Below are positions 1-11,174 of a DNA stretch of 64,000 nucleotides, in pieces. The position numbers were made by a program, and so were the translations under genes. The stretch's first letter is position 1, and every line of letters begins with the position of its first letter. Source of the stretch: Pelargonium x hortorum (Eukaryota; Streptophyta; Magnoliopsida; Geraniales; Geraniaceae); the NCBI GenBank assembly GCA_036897525.1, contig JAYMTJ010000031.1, forward strand, positions 1 to 64,000, read 5' to 3'. Under the pieces are notes generated by a model, which was not told the origin of the DNA, searched no databases, and worked only from the letters and a program-made list of their open reading frames with translations.

Positions 1-596
1 GCAAGGCCCTTTTCTCACGCATAGCTCTAAGCATGCTTCCCTAAAATGACCCTTATGTATGACTATGACTAACCTTGGACCTATTTCATTATAGTCTTGA
101 GAATCCCAAGTAGTGGCTAAAGTTTGTTGACATTGAACAGCCTTCCATCAGCAGCACTAGCAAGAACAAGAATTTTGTATAACACCTTACTTTTCCGGCT
201 ATACAGAGCTTTAGCTACAACAAAGAGTACAGAGCTACACCGTCAATTGACCGACTTGCACTTCCTTGCCCTAGATTGACAACATTCACTGACTAAGATA
301 GTACATTAAATTATAGTCAATTCTTAAATGTTCCTTCTTAGTTACCTTCTTAGCCAGGGTTTGAGAGAGCTTTGGGTTTAGCTTCCACCGACTGAGCCTA
401 CTTCACCAGCACCCTAGCATCTTTCCTACCGACAACTGAGCAGCAGAACCAACCCGACTTACAAGAGAATCGATTTCAATTGACCGAGAAGCAGGTGATG
501 GTATAGCAGGAGTTTTGTTTCATTTGCAGTCTTTCTTGTTGTTTGTGATGGTATCTTAGGCAATAGCAGTCTTTGCCAATAGCATGCTAAGGAACC

Positions 597-618
597 AAAT
601 CCTCATCCTCTTATTCTT
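597..618 (+). repeat. 22-bp exact repeat, copy 1
   Basis: The 22 bases from AAATCCTC to TTATTCTT are identical to those at 35403-35424. Both copies lie in higher-GC islands. Two exact copies of this length in 64 kb are not expected by chance, although the sequence is pyrimidine-rich. Confidence 0.7.
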
Positions 619-776
619 AATACCGTAACCATTGAGAATGTTTCTGATTAGAGTCTATTTCTGCATTTGATCTCTATTCCAAGTCCTCCAATTCTTCGAA
701 TTAGATCCTCATAGAGTCATTTCATACCTATTTAGAAGTAGTATTCATTTAGGTAATTTATTCCTCGAAGCAGCAA

Positions 777-879
777 GTAAGAGCCTCCACTCTATATAAG
801 ATGCCAAGAAACTTCTATCCGTTTGCAGTTCTATTCGTTTGAAGTTAGCCTGATTGTAAGAGCCTCGCCCAACTCTATA
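777..879 (+). repeat. Imperfect direct repeat pair with a nested short repeat
   Basis: GTAAGAGCCTC followed by CACTCTATA at 777-796 returns as GTAAGAGCCTC, GCCCA, ACTCTATA at 856-879. Between them GTTTGCAGTT (821-830) is followed by GTTTGAAGTT (837-846). The pattern fits small duplications that have since diverged. Confidence 0.6.
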
Positions 880-1582
880 CAGAATAAAAGCTTTCTCCGA
901 ATCAGTAACTTGTATTTTGAATCTCGGTATGTCCTTTAGAGCAAGAGTGATCCAGTCCTTAGTCTCTTAAGCGCCTTAAGCAGCTCTCGTTTCCTTCAGT
1001 GCTTCCGTGCACTTGTCTCATCATTCTAGTTCTTTGGTCTTATGTTATCCTTTTCTCAGAGCGAGTCCAAAACACGATTAACCATTCCCCAGGTGAAAAG
1101 CCCAAGCAAGCTTGCCTCCAGCAGGAGCATATAACGAAATGGAGAAATGAGCCCACTTTTCCGGGCGTACTATATGGTCGTCGTATAACAAGACAAAATG
1201 CCTATGACCTTATTTTGACCCTTCTTTCAGTGGATTTAGTTCCTATCTGTATTTGACGGAGATTTCCCAGGATATTTGTGGTATTTACCTCCGGATTGAC
1301 CTCTCTTGTCTCAGTATTAGCTATGGATATAAGGGCTTTCTAGAGCGGTAAGGGATTGACAGAACCATGACCACCTTTAGAGCTGAAGGTTCAAGAAAAG
1401 GTATCTCTCCTAACCTAGAAGTTTTAAAGGTATTCAAATCTACCTAAATTTAAGGGACTTTTTTAAAAACTGAAAATCGTTAAGCTTAATATAAGAGATT
1501 GATTATGTGACAAATACTTATACAACAGAAATTCGGTATGATTTTTTGTTTGAAGGAATAACTTTAGGAGTTACTCAATTCA

Positions 1583-1624
1583 ATAAAGGAAGTTCCTTTT
1601 CATTTGGGTGGATCTATTTTCCTC
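1583..1624 (+). repeat. Diverged dispersed repeat, copy 1
   Basis: About 42 bases, starting AATAAAGGAAGTTCCTTT and ending GGATCTATTTTCCT, align with 36733-36775 with about three quarters identity and two small gaps, including an exact TCTATTTTCCT. The copy lies inside a 64-codon open frame (1507-1701, GTG start) that I do not recognise. The second copy does not extend that frame, so the similarity does not support a gene. Confidence 0.4.
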
Positions 1625-3654
1625 AGGGACCCGTTTGTGGTTGGGATGCTTTACTATTTGACTTAGGGAATCAGTTCATAACTCGGGTAGTTACTTCATA
1701 AGCTAGCTGTAGTCTCTTTGGGGCAGTTAAGTTAGTATTTATTATTTGGTTGTGAAGGTTAGCTATTTATTTCTTTATATTTGTTATTGAATGAGGATTC
1801 CTTCTCTTATTTAGATTTAGAGATTAAGAATCACCAGTCCTAAACAAGTCAATCAGTTTAGGGAAGCTGCTTTCTTGAGGGACCATATCCCATTAAACGA
1901 AGTATAAAGACAAGGAATTCTAAACTTTATAGGTCTATAATTAAATAGGGTAAATCCAACCTCATTTATAGGTTAAATGTACAAATTACAAGGTATATGA
2001 TCTGAACTCGGCAATAAGTTCTAGGAATTTCTATTACGATAGTTTAGGAACTCTCTTGTCTTAGTTCTGTAAGCAGGTCTTGTTGCTCTTTCTATTTGGG
2101 GACAGTTCTTCCTAAGATACTGGTGTTTAGGGAATCCATTTCAGGTTTCTACAATTTATAAGAATAGCCTATCTAATTATATTAGCACTATGTTCTTTGA
2201 GTTCCGGTTTCCTAGAGTTATATTATAGAATTTCTAATCCGATCGATCTTTAGTTCCTATGAAATTGTTTAACGAATTGAGTACAAAATCCTGGAAATAC
2301 TGAAATCAGTAGACCTTGTTAGCATGCCTTGGTTCTCCCAGTACTTTATTGAAGTATTGCCTGTAATTATCTTTCCTATCTTTGTGAGAGTAGAAGTCCT
2401 AATACCCTTCCTTCGGATTGTTTAGGAAAGCTAGTCAGTAAGCTGTAGCCAAAGTTGTGCTCTTCTAAGCGGATAGAGTGTAAAGGAATCCAAGAATGGA
2501 ATATGAATGGTATAGAAAATAGAAGGGTAACCATTAACTGATGTGATGTCTACTGGACAGGTTTGTTTCTAGCCCGCCAAAGAATCTAGTCTAGTTTTGT
2601 TAGAGTCCTTAGTTTACTAAATATGAAGTACCTCTCGAAACCGGTGTTTTAATTCTAAGGACAGTAGAGAACAGAATCTCTAGGCAAACTGGGTATAGCA
2701 AGAAAGGAGTTCAAGATTCTAGTCTAAGATGGAAGTCCAAAGCAAGCTGTTGGGCGCTGTATAGCTTTCATAATTGTAGTTCTTTCTGAAGCAAGTAAAC
2801 AGTTTTCAAGAGCTATATACATGGAGAGGGATTTTCCTGTTTGTTAGGGATTTAAGCTCTCCTATACACTATACACCTCGAGTTTTCTATACCGTCTCGC
2901 TTAGAGAATTTGGTATCTCTGCAAAATATTAACCCAAGAGAGCCTAAGATAGCTTATTTTTTTTTTTTACAAAGTATTCCCGGCAGTTTTTTTATACTAG
3001 AAAAAACACGATATCATCAATAGGTTATATCTCTGAAAGGTCCCGGAAAGTGCAAGGTATGCTGTATTCGATAGGTAACGCTAAAAATACAAACTTTCCT
3101 AAAAGCTAGGAAATCCTTATAGAAATTTGCTGCCCCAATATTTTAAATTACCAAAAGCCCTTACCTCTGTTTTTGGATCAAATTCTATATAAGCGTAGGC
3201 GTTAGGACGGGATTTTCCCACTTTAGTATTAGTACAGGCATTATTAAAAAAAACGGAAATCGGGTATATGGCAGAAATTGGAGAAAATATCCCACAAGAG
3301 TTACTTGTGATTTAGCAGAGTCTAGAAGGGTTACAGCTTTGACATTTTTGGTGCGCAGTTTTGTATAAGCCATTTCCTTTCCATTGCGATTAAGTGTTTG
3401 TGCTTTATTTCCTATTTTGATTTTGAGGAGGCAAGAATTGAATTAAATAAAGAATAACAATACTCCAGAACAGTGCCTCAAGCATCACACTACTGATTAA
3501 AAGCTGCTTTCCCCGGGAGTAATAAGTTTTTTTATTTGTTTTTAGTTTAGGAGAATTCCTCTTGCTCTTTGTTTTTTTATCGTTTAATTTCAGAGGAGAG
3601 AAACTTAGAGAGACAGGAGAAGAAGTCGTTTTTATCGACTGAAGCGTAGCGAGG

Positions 3655-3727
3655 TAAACAGGGTAGTATATGGATCGTGTACAGACTTAAGTTCTACATG
3701 AGTTCAAGTCCTATACAGGAAAGCCAC
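3655..3727 (+). pseudogene. tRNA-like relic, possibly trnP
   Basis: CATGAGTTCAAGTCCTAT (3697-3714) forms a T arm with four of five stem pairs. Counting the normal 48 bases back from it lands near GCGAGGTAAA, which recalls the CGAGGTGTA start of mitochondrial trnP, and CAT before the T arm also fits that gene. The anticodon region does not show TGG and the acceptor ends do not pair. The spacing and the two ends are the only support. Confidence 0.22.
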
Positions 3728-5833
3728 TAGCTGTAAAAAGAATACCAGGAAATACAAGAGTTCTAATCCCATTTGTTGAAATCTTTATGTTAGCTTTCTT
3801 ATTCTTACTGCTTATACTTAACCTCTGAACTATATCCGTCTTAGGAGGTCCTTGTCTTATAGATTTACCTCGTTAATAACTTGTTTAAGAATTCCTAGCT
3901 TTTACCTTTACATAATAAGGAATTGGTTCTAGTCCTATATACTTAAGATCGGGTAAGATAAAATACAAGGATAAGGATCCCTTTATTAAAAAATGCTTTT
4001 CCTCGGCTTAATTTGGATGGAAGTGTAAACCCTCGCTGGTACGCTGTCTGATAAGAGTGCCCCCTGTTCAAATTGCGTAACTTTTAAATGCCATAAACTT
4101 TAATCAGTGTAAATCCCCCTTTTTAAAGTTTAAAGTCCGCCAACCCCCCACAAGCGTCAAGAATACCTCATATAATCACGAAACTCTAACTCTTTAGTCT
4201 TTGTCTGGGTGGGAAACTTTTTATTTAATTCCAGATGTCCCAATTAGCTATTTGAGAGCACATAGTAAGATAAATTCTCGAAGAATCCTGTGTATCTGCT
4301 ACCCTTCCTTATCTTTTAATCCTTTATTGGTTTAGTTACTGACCCTTTATTACTGGGGACTCCTTTACCTGAAAAAATTTCCTAGGGAGCTAAGAGCATA
4401 AACTTTTGCTTTCCTCAGCTAACCCTGTTACATAAAAGTATTTTGAAACTTTATATATCGCTGGTTGGGTCTCTCCTCTGTAAAGGGTATCCATTTTAAT
4501 TAATACCAGTTCGTGGGCTTTAACGCGCTTTGGCATACCTGTAGATTCCTCTATTCTTGGAAATTGCCGGGATTCCTTCTTTTCTTTTTGTGGTAAGAAT
4601 CCGAAGTAGTATAAGATTAGGATCTCATAAATCTTATAGTTAAAGTTCTAGATGTACCCCTAAAATAAAAGAGCCTTTCTAGCCTAATATAAAAAAGCTA
4701 AAGAAGTGCTGTTACTAAAAAATAGGAGAAAGATTCCCGTTACCTTGGTTCGCTTGGAAATCAGAGTTAAAGGGATTTAAAATACATTAGATTTTTCTCT
4801 TTACATAGGTTTTTTTCAACCAACAAGGTATAAATTCCATGGATATGGATAAGAGTTATAAGGTTCGGTTTGCAAAAAATTCTAATTTGTGCAATTTGTC
4901 TAAGGCTTCTGAATAAGAATTCCAAAAGAAAGGGACTCGCTTGTTGTCTTAACTATTGTTTATCCATCTTGATCTTAGAGGGATTCTTTTAATCCTTATG
5001 AGTTCGCTTGAGTATTTCCTTATTAGACGAGAGATTAGGACTTTTATTAAAGGAAAATAAAATACTTGAAGTTTAATAAAATTTTATAAATATCTATAAA
5101 GCTGTCCAATTGATCTTAGGAGCCCTGGATCCTTGGCTGTCATTTTTATTCCTTATAGCTTAGTTAACTTAGGGAAAACCAGAGGGACAAAATGCAGGCT
5201 AGTAAGGTATATTATTCAATAAACTTTATATACAAGTGAAATATAAAAACTAAAAAATTACGTACTTTATAAGTATTAGTTCTATAAAAGCACCCGTTTA
5301 ATTATATAAAAATGAGATTTTTGAGAAACAAAGGTATAGGATAGATATCTCATTGAATGTGCCCTTTAACCCCTGGATGCTTTGTGAGAACTACATCTAT
5401 GACTTACTAATTCGTTTTTACTTTTTTCAGAATTGTATTAATTCCTCATTTCATTGGAAATTCCCCTTTTAAAGGAGCTTTGCAGGCAGTATACTGGTAA
5501 TTTATGTCTCGTTTAGCTTATTGCTACTCAAGATAATTACAAGGCCCATATGCATGACAAATAGAAGAAACTCTAAGTCTTTTTGCTTATGATAGTTATT
5601 CCCCGCCCTAAAAGTCTTTCCTATTTCCTGTTAAAGCGTTTTTAGCAAAAATGATAGGTAGTGTAATATCAATTCTCAATTCAAGAGTCTTCAGAAACAT
5701 CTGGGAGCCTTTTTCTTTTTTTTTTAGGAGTTTGCCTTCAGTTCCTGTTCCCTATATATCTTCTTTTACCATAAGGATATGCTGGAAATAAAGAAAACTA
5801 ATTTTTTGTACAACTCCTTTTTATTCTGAAATT

Positions 5834-5853
5834 TCAATAATGGTCAATAATGG
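5834..5853 (+). repeat. Perfect 10-bp tandem duplication
   Basis: TCAATAATGG occurs twice head to tail. It is a recent slippage-type duplication. Confidence 0.85.
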
Positions 5854-6635
5854 GTAGGTAAAGGAAGAGTGAGAGCCCTTTAGGAATACAAAAGAATCCG
5901 AGTAACATAAAAGCAACTCCTTAATGAAAGACTTTCAATTAAAGGCTAAGAATGACTAATCCAGATTTAATACAACAAAGGGTTAAGTTACTTATCTAGA
6001 AGGTCTTTTATCCTGAGTTTAGGATACCTTGTTAGGTCTTTTTTTTTTGAGCATTTGAATCTTTTGTTTTGGGCCCCTATTTACTATATATTTTGGATGA
6101 TTATCCTGGATTAGTTAGTTACAGAGGCAGAGATTTCTTTTTAGACTTTAGACCTGCTCTTTGTTAACTAGAAAGATCAGAACACGAAAGCAAATGAACC
6201 TTACTAGTGTCCACTAAAGAAAAGTCCCCTATACCGAGTCTACCCGAAAGGCTTGGCTTTTGTTGAGTTTAAGTGCCCTTTTCTAGAAATTAGACTAGAC
6301 CCTGCGCATAAGAAATTGCAGTCAAACGCATTTATAAAGAGAAAAAAATCCCTCGGACTTGCTACCAAAGAAATGCTTTTAGGTCCATTTATTTGTTAAC
6401 TGGTTTTTAAAAGTATCCGGGCCGCAGTTGAGGATAATTAGAGTTCTTATACACAGCTTTCGAGATCGAGAAATCATACCTGCCATTTTTGATTTGAGAC
6501 CTGATTTCTTAACTTACAGGAAAACCACCATAAAAGGAATTTCTTTCTACTTGAAACTCCTTTGCAATACTGCTTTTACTACAAATAAAGTAAGACTTGA
6601 AAACTTGCAATTAAAATTTCCTTAGACTTGCTCTG

Positions 6636-6655
6636 TATTATACTTTATTATACTT
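6636..6655 (+). repeat. Perfect 10-bp tandem duplication
   Basis: TATTATACTT occurs twice head to tail, just after the end of a 65-codon frame that is not a recognised gene. Confidence 0.85.
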
Positions 6656-7492
6656 TAAACTTCTTTCCTTTTATATATCCCATAGCATTGTTAACCCGGC
6701 AAACCCAGAGGCAAGAACCAAAAGAAAACTCTCCTTTAGTCTCTACAAGTACTTCTTACTTGCTTTTCATACCTATCCCAATACCTACACTTTCTTAGTC
6801 TTAGCAGCACTTAGCCTGCCAGGATACTCCTATTTTTTTTTTAATATTTAAGGAGTCCTAAGAAATTCGTAAAAGGCAACAAGTAATGCTTTAGACCTTA
6901 GTTACTACGGATTTTGACATTAATTGTTAATTTAAGACCCGGCTTCTCTTTAGAGTTTCCTTGTGAAAAGAAAAGGTTTATGGTAGACGGAAACATAGCC
7001 TAGAAAACCGAGGCAAACCTTATCTAGACATGAGAACAGTAGGAACCCCCTATTTATTATAAAGTAGTTTTTATACCACTTATCGGCTATCTTTGGATTT
7101 CCGGAATATAAAGAGTAAAAAAAATATCAACCCATACCCTCCTTTTTAGTTTAGTTCTAAGCTTATCTTTTGTTTAGAAGGAAAGTAAACAGGCTCCTAA
7201 TAAAGATCCGGTATATATATTTTGAATTTTCAAGGTATCGATGAATTCTTAGTAAACATAGCTACGTCATTAAGCTTTGTCTTCTTCTTGATACTCAGGT
7301 AATTAAGAAACCCAAGTAAGGTCTAAGAAAGTGAGCAGCTTTTCTTTAGTTATATAGTAGATTGTCGATAACCTTGAATTTCCAACCAAGTATAATATAG
7401 GCATAATTTAAATAAACAAAGTCTATTAAGCGGTACTTGTAAGATTAAGAGAGGAGGGCCGGGACTTAGTTGCAGCTATGAAACCCATCTAG

Positions 7493-7511
7493 ATAGAATA
7501 GAATAGAATAG
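7493..7511 (+). repeat. Pentanucleotide microsatellite (ATAGA)n
   Basis: Nearly four units of ATAGA run without interruption. Confidence 0.85.
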
Positions 7512-8047
7512 TGAGATAACCTATATAAACCCGGAGTTTTTCGACAATATAAGTCAATAATTGATAGAGACTGCAATCCTAAGGCCTTCGATATATCTCT
7601 TAGTAGCCTCCCTTCCTCTTTATAGGGGTACAGTACTTTGCGTATCTAGGATTTATTAACGAGGGTCTCATGAAGTATCCGAATAGCTGTAAGTTTTCCT
7701 TAGAATTGTATGACAGTAGAATCTGCCGATATGATATGAAATAACCTAATTTCTATTTTATGACTCCGGGTTCCTAGAAGCTACAAATAAATAGACTTCA
7801 TACCCTCTAGTCTTTTTTTAGATTCTTAGACTTGTCCTTTAGAAGTTTCCCGTTGACTTGCTCTTGTCTTGACACTCAGGTACTAAGGCTATAACACCTG
7901 ATTTGTAATTACAATTAATTTCCTTGATCCAAAAGACTTAAAAACGAAAAAATACTTATAGTCTAGTTTCGACAAAGGAGACTCATTCAAAGCAGTAAAT
8001 CAAAAAAACTACTGAGGGGAAACTAAATTAGAGCTAAACGCGTTTAT

Positions 8048-8089
8048 TTTAAGGGGTTTATAAGTCTTTTTTTTATGAATCCCCTTAAA
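8048..8089. repeat. Inverted repeat, 9-bp stem with T-rich loop
   Basis: TTTAAGGGG (8048-8056) and CCCCTTAAA (8081-8089) form a perfect 9-bp stem around a 24-base loop containing eight T. It could fold in RNA. No gene ends upstream, so it is not assigned as a terminator. Confidence 0.6.
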
Positions 8090-11000
8090 CATGGAAGAAT
8101 TCCTTGTAACTAAATATTATTTATACACTTAATTTTAGCTGGGAGAAACCGGGCTTTAGAGTTGACCATTTCCTATATTTCAGTTATTTGAACTCCAAAT
8201 GGCCCCGGAACCCTGAATTTGTGCTACTTTTATTTTATTATTGAGATTCTCAAAAAACAGGAACAAGGCAACTCCCTGTTAAACTAACTTTCTTTTCAGG
8301 AGCTTACTATAGTAGAATGGGATCTATTCCGAGGAAAGTCAAGCTATCTCTTAATGGGATTTCGTAAAGGCACTTAGTATTACTTACTATAGATAGTTAA
8401 CCTCAATAAGATATGAGACCAACAGAAAAAAAAAAAAGCAGACTTTAACTTCAATTCATTACTGAAATTCATTGCTTATTAATCTGAAATCGGAAACCTA
8501 GTAGAAAACAAGGTAAACATTGAAAAAACATACTAATCTGTTTGAGAAAACTAGACCCTCTAGGACGTAAACCAGAATTGGCTGAAGAGACTTACAGGAG
8601 ATTTAGGAGATACCTGGCTTATAAAGACTTAAGCTAGTTAGTGTATTCTAGTGGTTAATTTAAATGGAAAAGAAACTAGACTCTGGATCTTACCTTTTCT
8701 CAGACCTCTTCTTAATCTTAATGAGTGAGACTTCTTTCTTAGGTGCTAAAGAAATACGATCTAGACCTGTAAGAATAAGAAATACTAAGACCTACGAGAT
8801 AGAGAGCTGCTTGTTAGGGTTCTTCTTGTACTGGAGCTATAGTATTCCTTATACTATTGTGTATTAGTAAGAAAGATTCTAAGATATATTTTCTCCTGTG
8901 CTATGCAGCTTATCGTTTTGGAGGAAAGTGCTTTATAAATAAGTATAACAAATCCCTCTTATAACTGCTAACACTTGTTTTGTTTATATCAATTGGTCAA
9001 GAAAACCTCGGGAACACTTTATCTTTAATATTAGAACCCAGACGAGAAGTCATAAGAAGTGCGTCTTCTATTCCCCCAAAAAAGTCTCATATTACAGGAA
9101 GTCTTTACTTTGACAAAAGTACAAAAAAAAGTGGGTTCTAACAGTAATAGCTTAATGCCCTCTCTAGGGTTTGTTCACAAGTATAATCTGGGGAGTCTTG
9201 TATATTACAGAGAGCTCTACCCCCTTAAAATGACTTGACAAAAGAAAGGAATTAATCTCACACTTTCGTAAAACACTAAGTAATTCTTAAAAAGAAGTCA
9301 AATTTACGAGGCTTATAAAAATCTTAAGTATTACCCACGAGAGTTTTTAGATTTAGGGAACTATGGGCCATCTTTTGCGAGATATACCCATTTATTATGA
9401 GGATGCCTTGTACTTACAGAGCACTTTTATAAAATACGTGGGCTTGTTCTAGTTCTAAGTATTAAGGGGTCCTGCACAATCATAGAAAAATAATATTAGC
9501 CCACGGGTGTTACATACTTTATTTTATGTTATGAAATAAATTTCTGAAAGATAAAAAAAAGTAGGAGTTATACTACTGGGTTCAAGGGAGTATGGTAATA
9601 AGGGCGTCCAGATAAGGTAAGCGTGAATAGTTAATCTTGTGGCTCCTACTTCATTATCTAATCTAAAAAGCTAGTAAATTAAAAAGGCATTTTATTCTCA
9701 GCAATATTCTGTTAATAAAATAACACCTGTTTTGGATCAAATTTTTTACTACACCCAACTCTACAGCCCCTTTTTTTAAACAAAAGCTCAAGCTTTTACT
9801 ACAAAGACAAAACCCCCTAAAGAACTTTTTATGTAAACTCTTCCTAACTAGACCCGGGAAATTGAGTTTTTGTGTAGATAAACATTTATTTTATTCTGAA
9901 ATTCTCCAAAAGTTAAAACACTAAATCTGTCTATGAAACGGAACTCTATACTATAATAAATAGGAGCTTCAATAAGAATGAATAAAGAGACCCTCTTGGG
10001 TAACCCACACTGAGCTATATCCTATACCCCAGGGCAGCCCATTAGGAACTTACTTTATCTTACTTTTATACTATATTAAAAAACCTAATTATAAATAAGC
10101 CTTTGTTAAAGCATTAAATTGACAAAACGTAAGAAAAAAATCATACAAAAGCAGCTTTTCATTTTTAGTGATTGAGCTTTAAGAGAGCGCCCTGAATTTC
10201 TATTAAATGGGTCTTCCGTGTTTGGGTTTGGTCTCTTTCAATCAAGGATTGCAAAAAATATACTTGAGTTTGAAGAGTTCCTTCCTTTTTTTCTTGCTGG
10301 GAGTTTGGTATTTCGAAATTCAAATTCACGGGTTTATAGAAATGAAACAGGAAAGTCACTCTTTTTTTGGTCTACACACGAGGCTCCTTAAGAGTTTCTC
10401 ACAGATTAAGCTCATAGTACTTTTCAGAAATACAGATATTAGCAGTCCACAGAAGAATCTGAGAATAATTAAAAAATAGGTCTAACTCTTGTCTCAGGAT
10501 ATTTAGTATCAAATAATAAAGACCCGAGGCCTAGTTAATCTTTTTTTTAAGACAAGCTGAACTGGATTTGTCTAATTTTCTACTATATCCATTTATTGAA
10601 CATAAAATCTCCATAGTGATAGAAAAGTAATGTCTTGAATGATATTTAAACTGCTGCTGTTGAACGAACAAGTAAATATGACTGTCTTGCTAAAATTTGT
10701 AGGACGGGTAAAGCCTAATTCCAGGCGAACCCTTAAAAAAACGTATGAGCGAGACCGCTTTTGTCTATCCCAAGTAACGGTAACGACTCTCAACAAGTAA
10801 GAATCTCCTATACCAAAAATCAGGGTATTCCATTAAAAAAGCAGCTCCTGGGATAATGGATAAACTTCTTAAACAGAAATGGACTTTAGATTGTTACAAA
10901 CGATAGGACAGAAATTGACATAGCAGATAGTAATTAATTGTAAAGGTTTCAATCCTAATTAATTTAGGACTCTATTGGGCATTTTTTTCTTACTCGAAAG

Positions 11001-11102
11001 GAAATCCTAAAATCACTTAAGTAGAGAAATTGATTCACACCCTTCCCTGTTCTTAACTAAATAAGAAAGCTATTCTAATATTATCCCCGAGAGCAGTTCT
11101 TC

Positions 11103-11174
11103 TAAAGTATACCTAAAGGATAAGGCACCAATTATTGCAGCAGGCATGCCAAAGGTTCAAAATTGATTTCAGAT
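11103..11174 (+). pseudogene. trnQ: trnQ(UUG) pseudogene, second copy
   Basis: This is a second, independently decayed relic of the mitochondrial glutamine tRNA gene. GATAAGGCACC (11119-11129) matches the end of the D arm. TTATTG places a TTG triplet where the anticodon belongs, and GGCATGCCAAAGGTTC (11143-11158) matches the variable loop and T arm with one added C. The 5' part TAAAGTATA also resembles the usual TGGAGTATA start. The 3' acceptor strand no longer pairs, the D stem has lost its GCC, and the T-stem 3' strand has changed. It differs from the copy at 44255 at different sites, so the two are not a recent duplicate pair. Identity is supported by four separate blocks in the right order and spacing. 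Confidence 0.5.

Larger units (their letters stand above)
1..1000. other. Higher-GC non-coding island with local repeats
   Basis: This kilobase is clearly richer in G and C than most of the window: hand-counted lines at 1, 361 and 421 give 45%, 52% and 45%. It has no long frame and no recognised gene. CAATTGACCGA occurs twice here (near 242 and 475), a similar TTTCAATTGACCG lies near 59249, and an imperfect direct repeat lies at 777-879. The composition matches ordinary plant mitochondrial spacer better than the DNA that follows. Confidence 0.5.
1001..11102. other. AT-rich gene-free spacer
   Basis: No gene is seen apart from the weak tRNA relic at 3655. It holds many A or T runs (twelve T near 2957, twelve A near 8426), short palindromic words around GGANTCC, two perfect 10-bp tandem duplications (5834-5853 and 6636-6655), an ATAGA pentanucleotide run (7493-7511) and a hairpin at 8048-8089. 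Frames of 60-70 codons at 1507, 6428 and 8664 match nothing I know. Confidence 0.6.

Noticed and set aside
999-1256. 85-codon frame with GTG start
   Set aside because: No family recognised, non-ATG start, and a length expected by chance in this much sequence.
1507-1701. 64-codon frame containing the diverged repeat
   Set aside because: The protein is unfamiliar and the second repeat copy at 36733 does not keep the frame, so coding is not supported.
2957-2968. Long T run, considered as a terminator
   Set aside because: No stem precedes it and no gene ends there; runs of this kind are common in the spacer.
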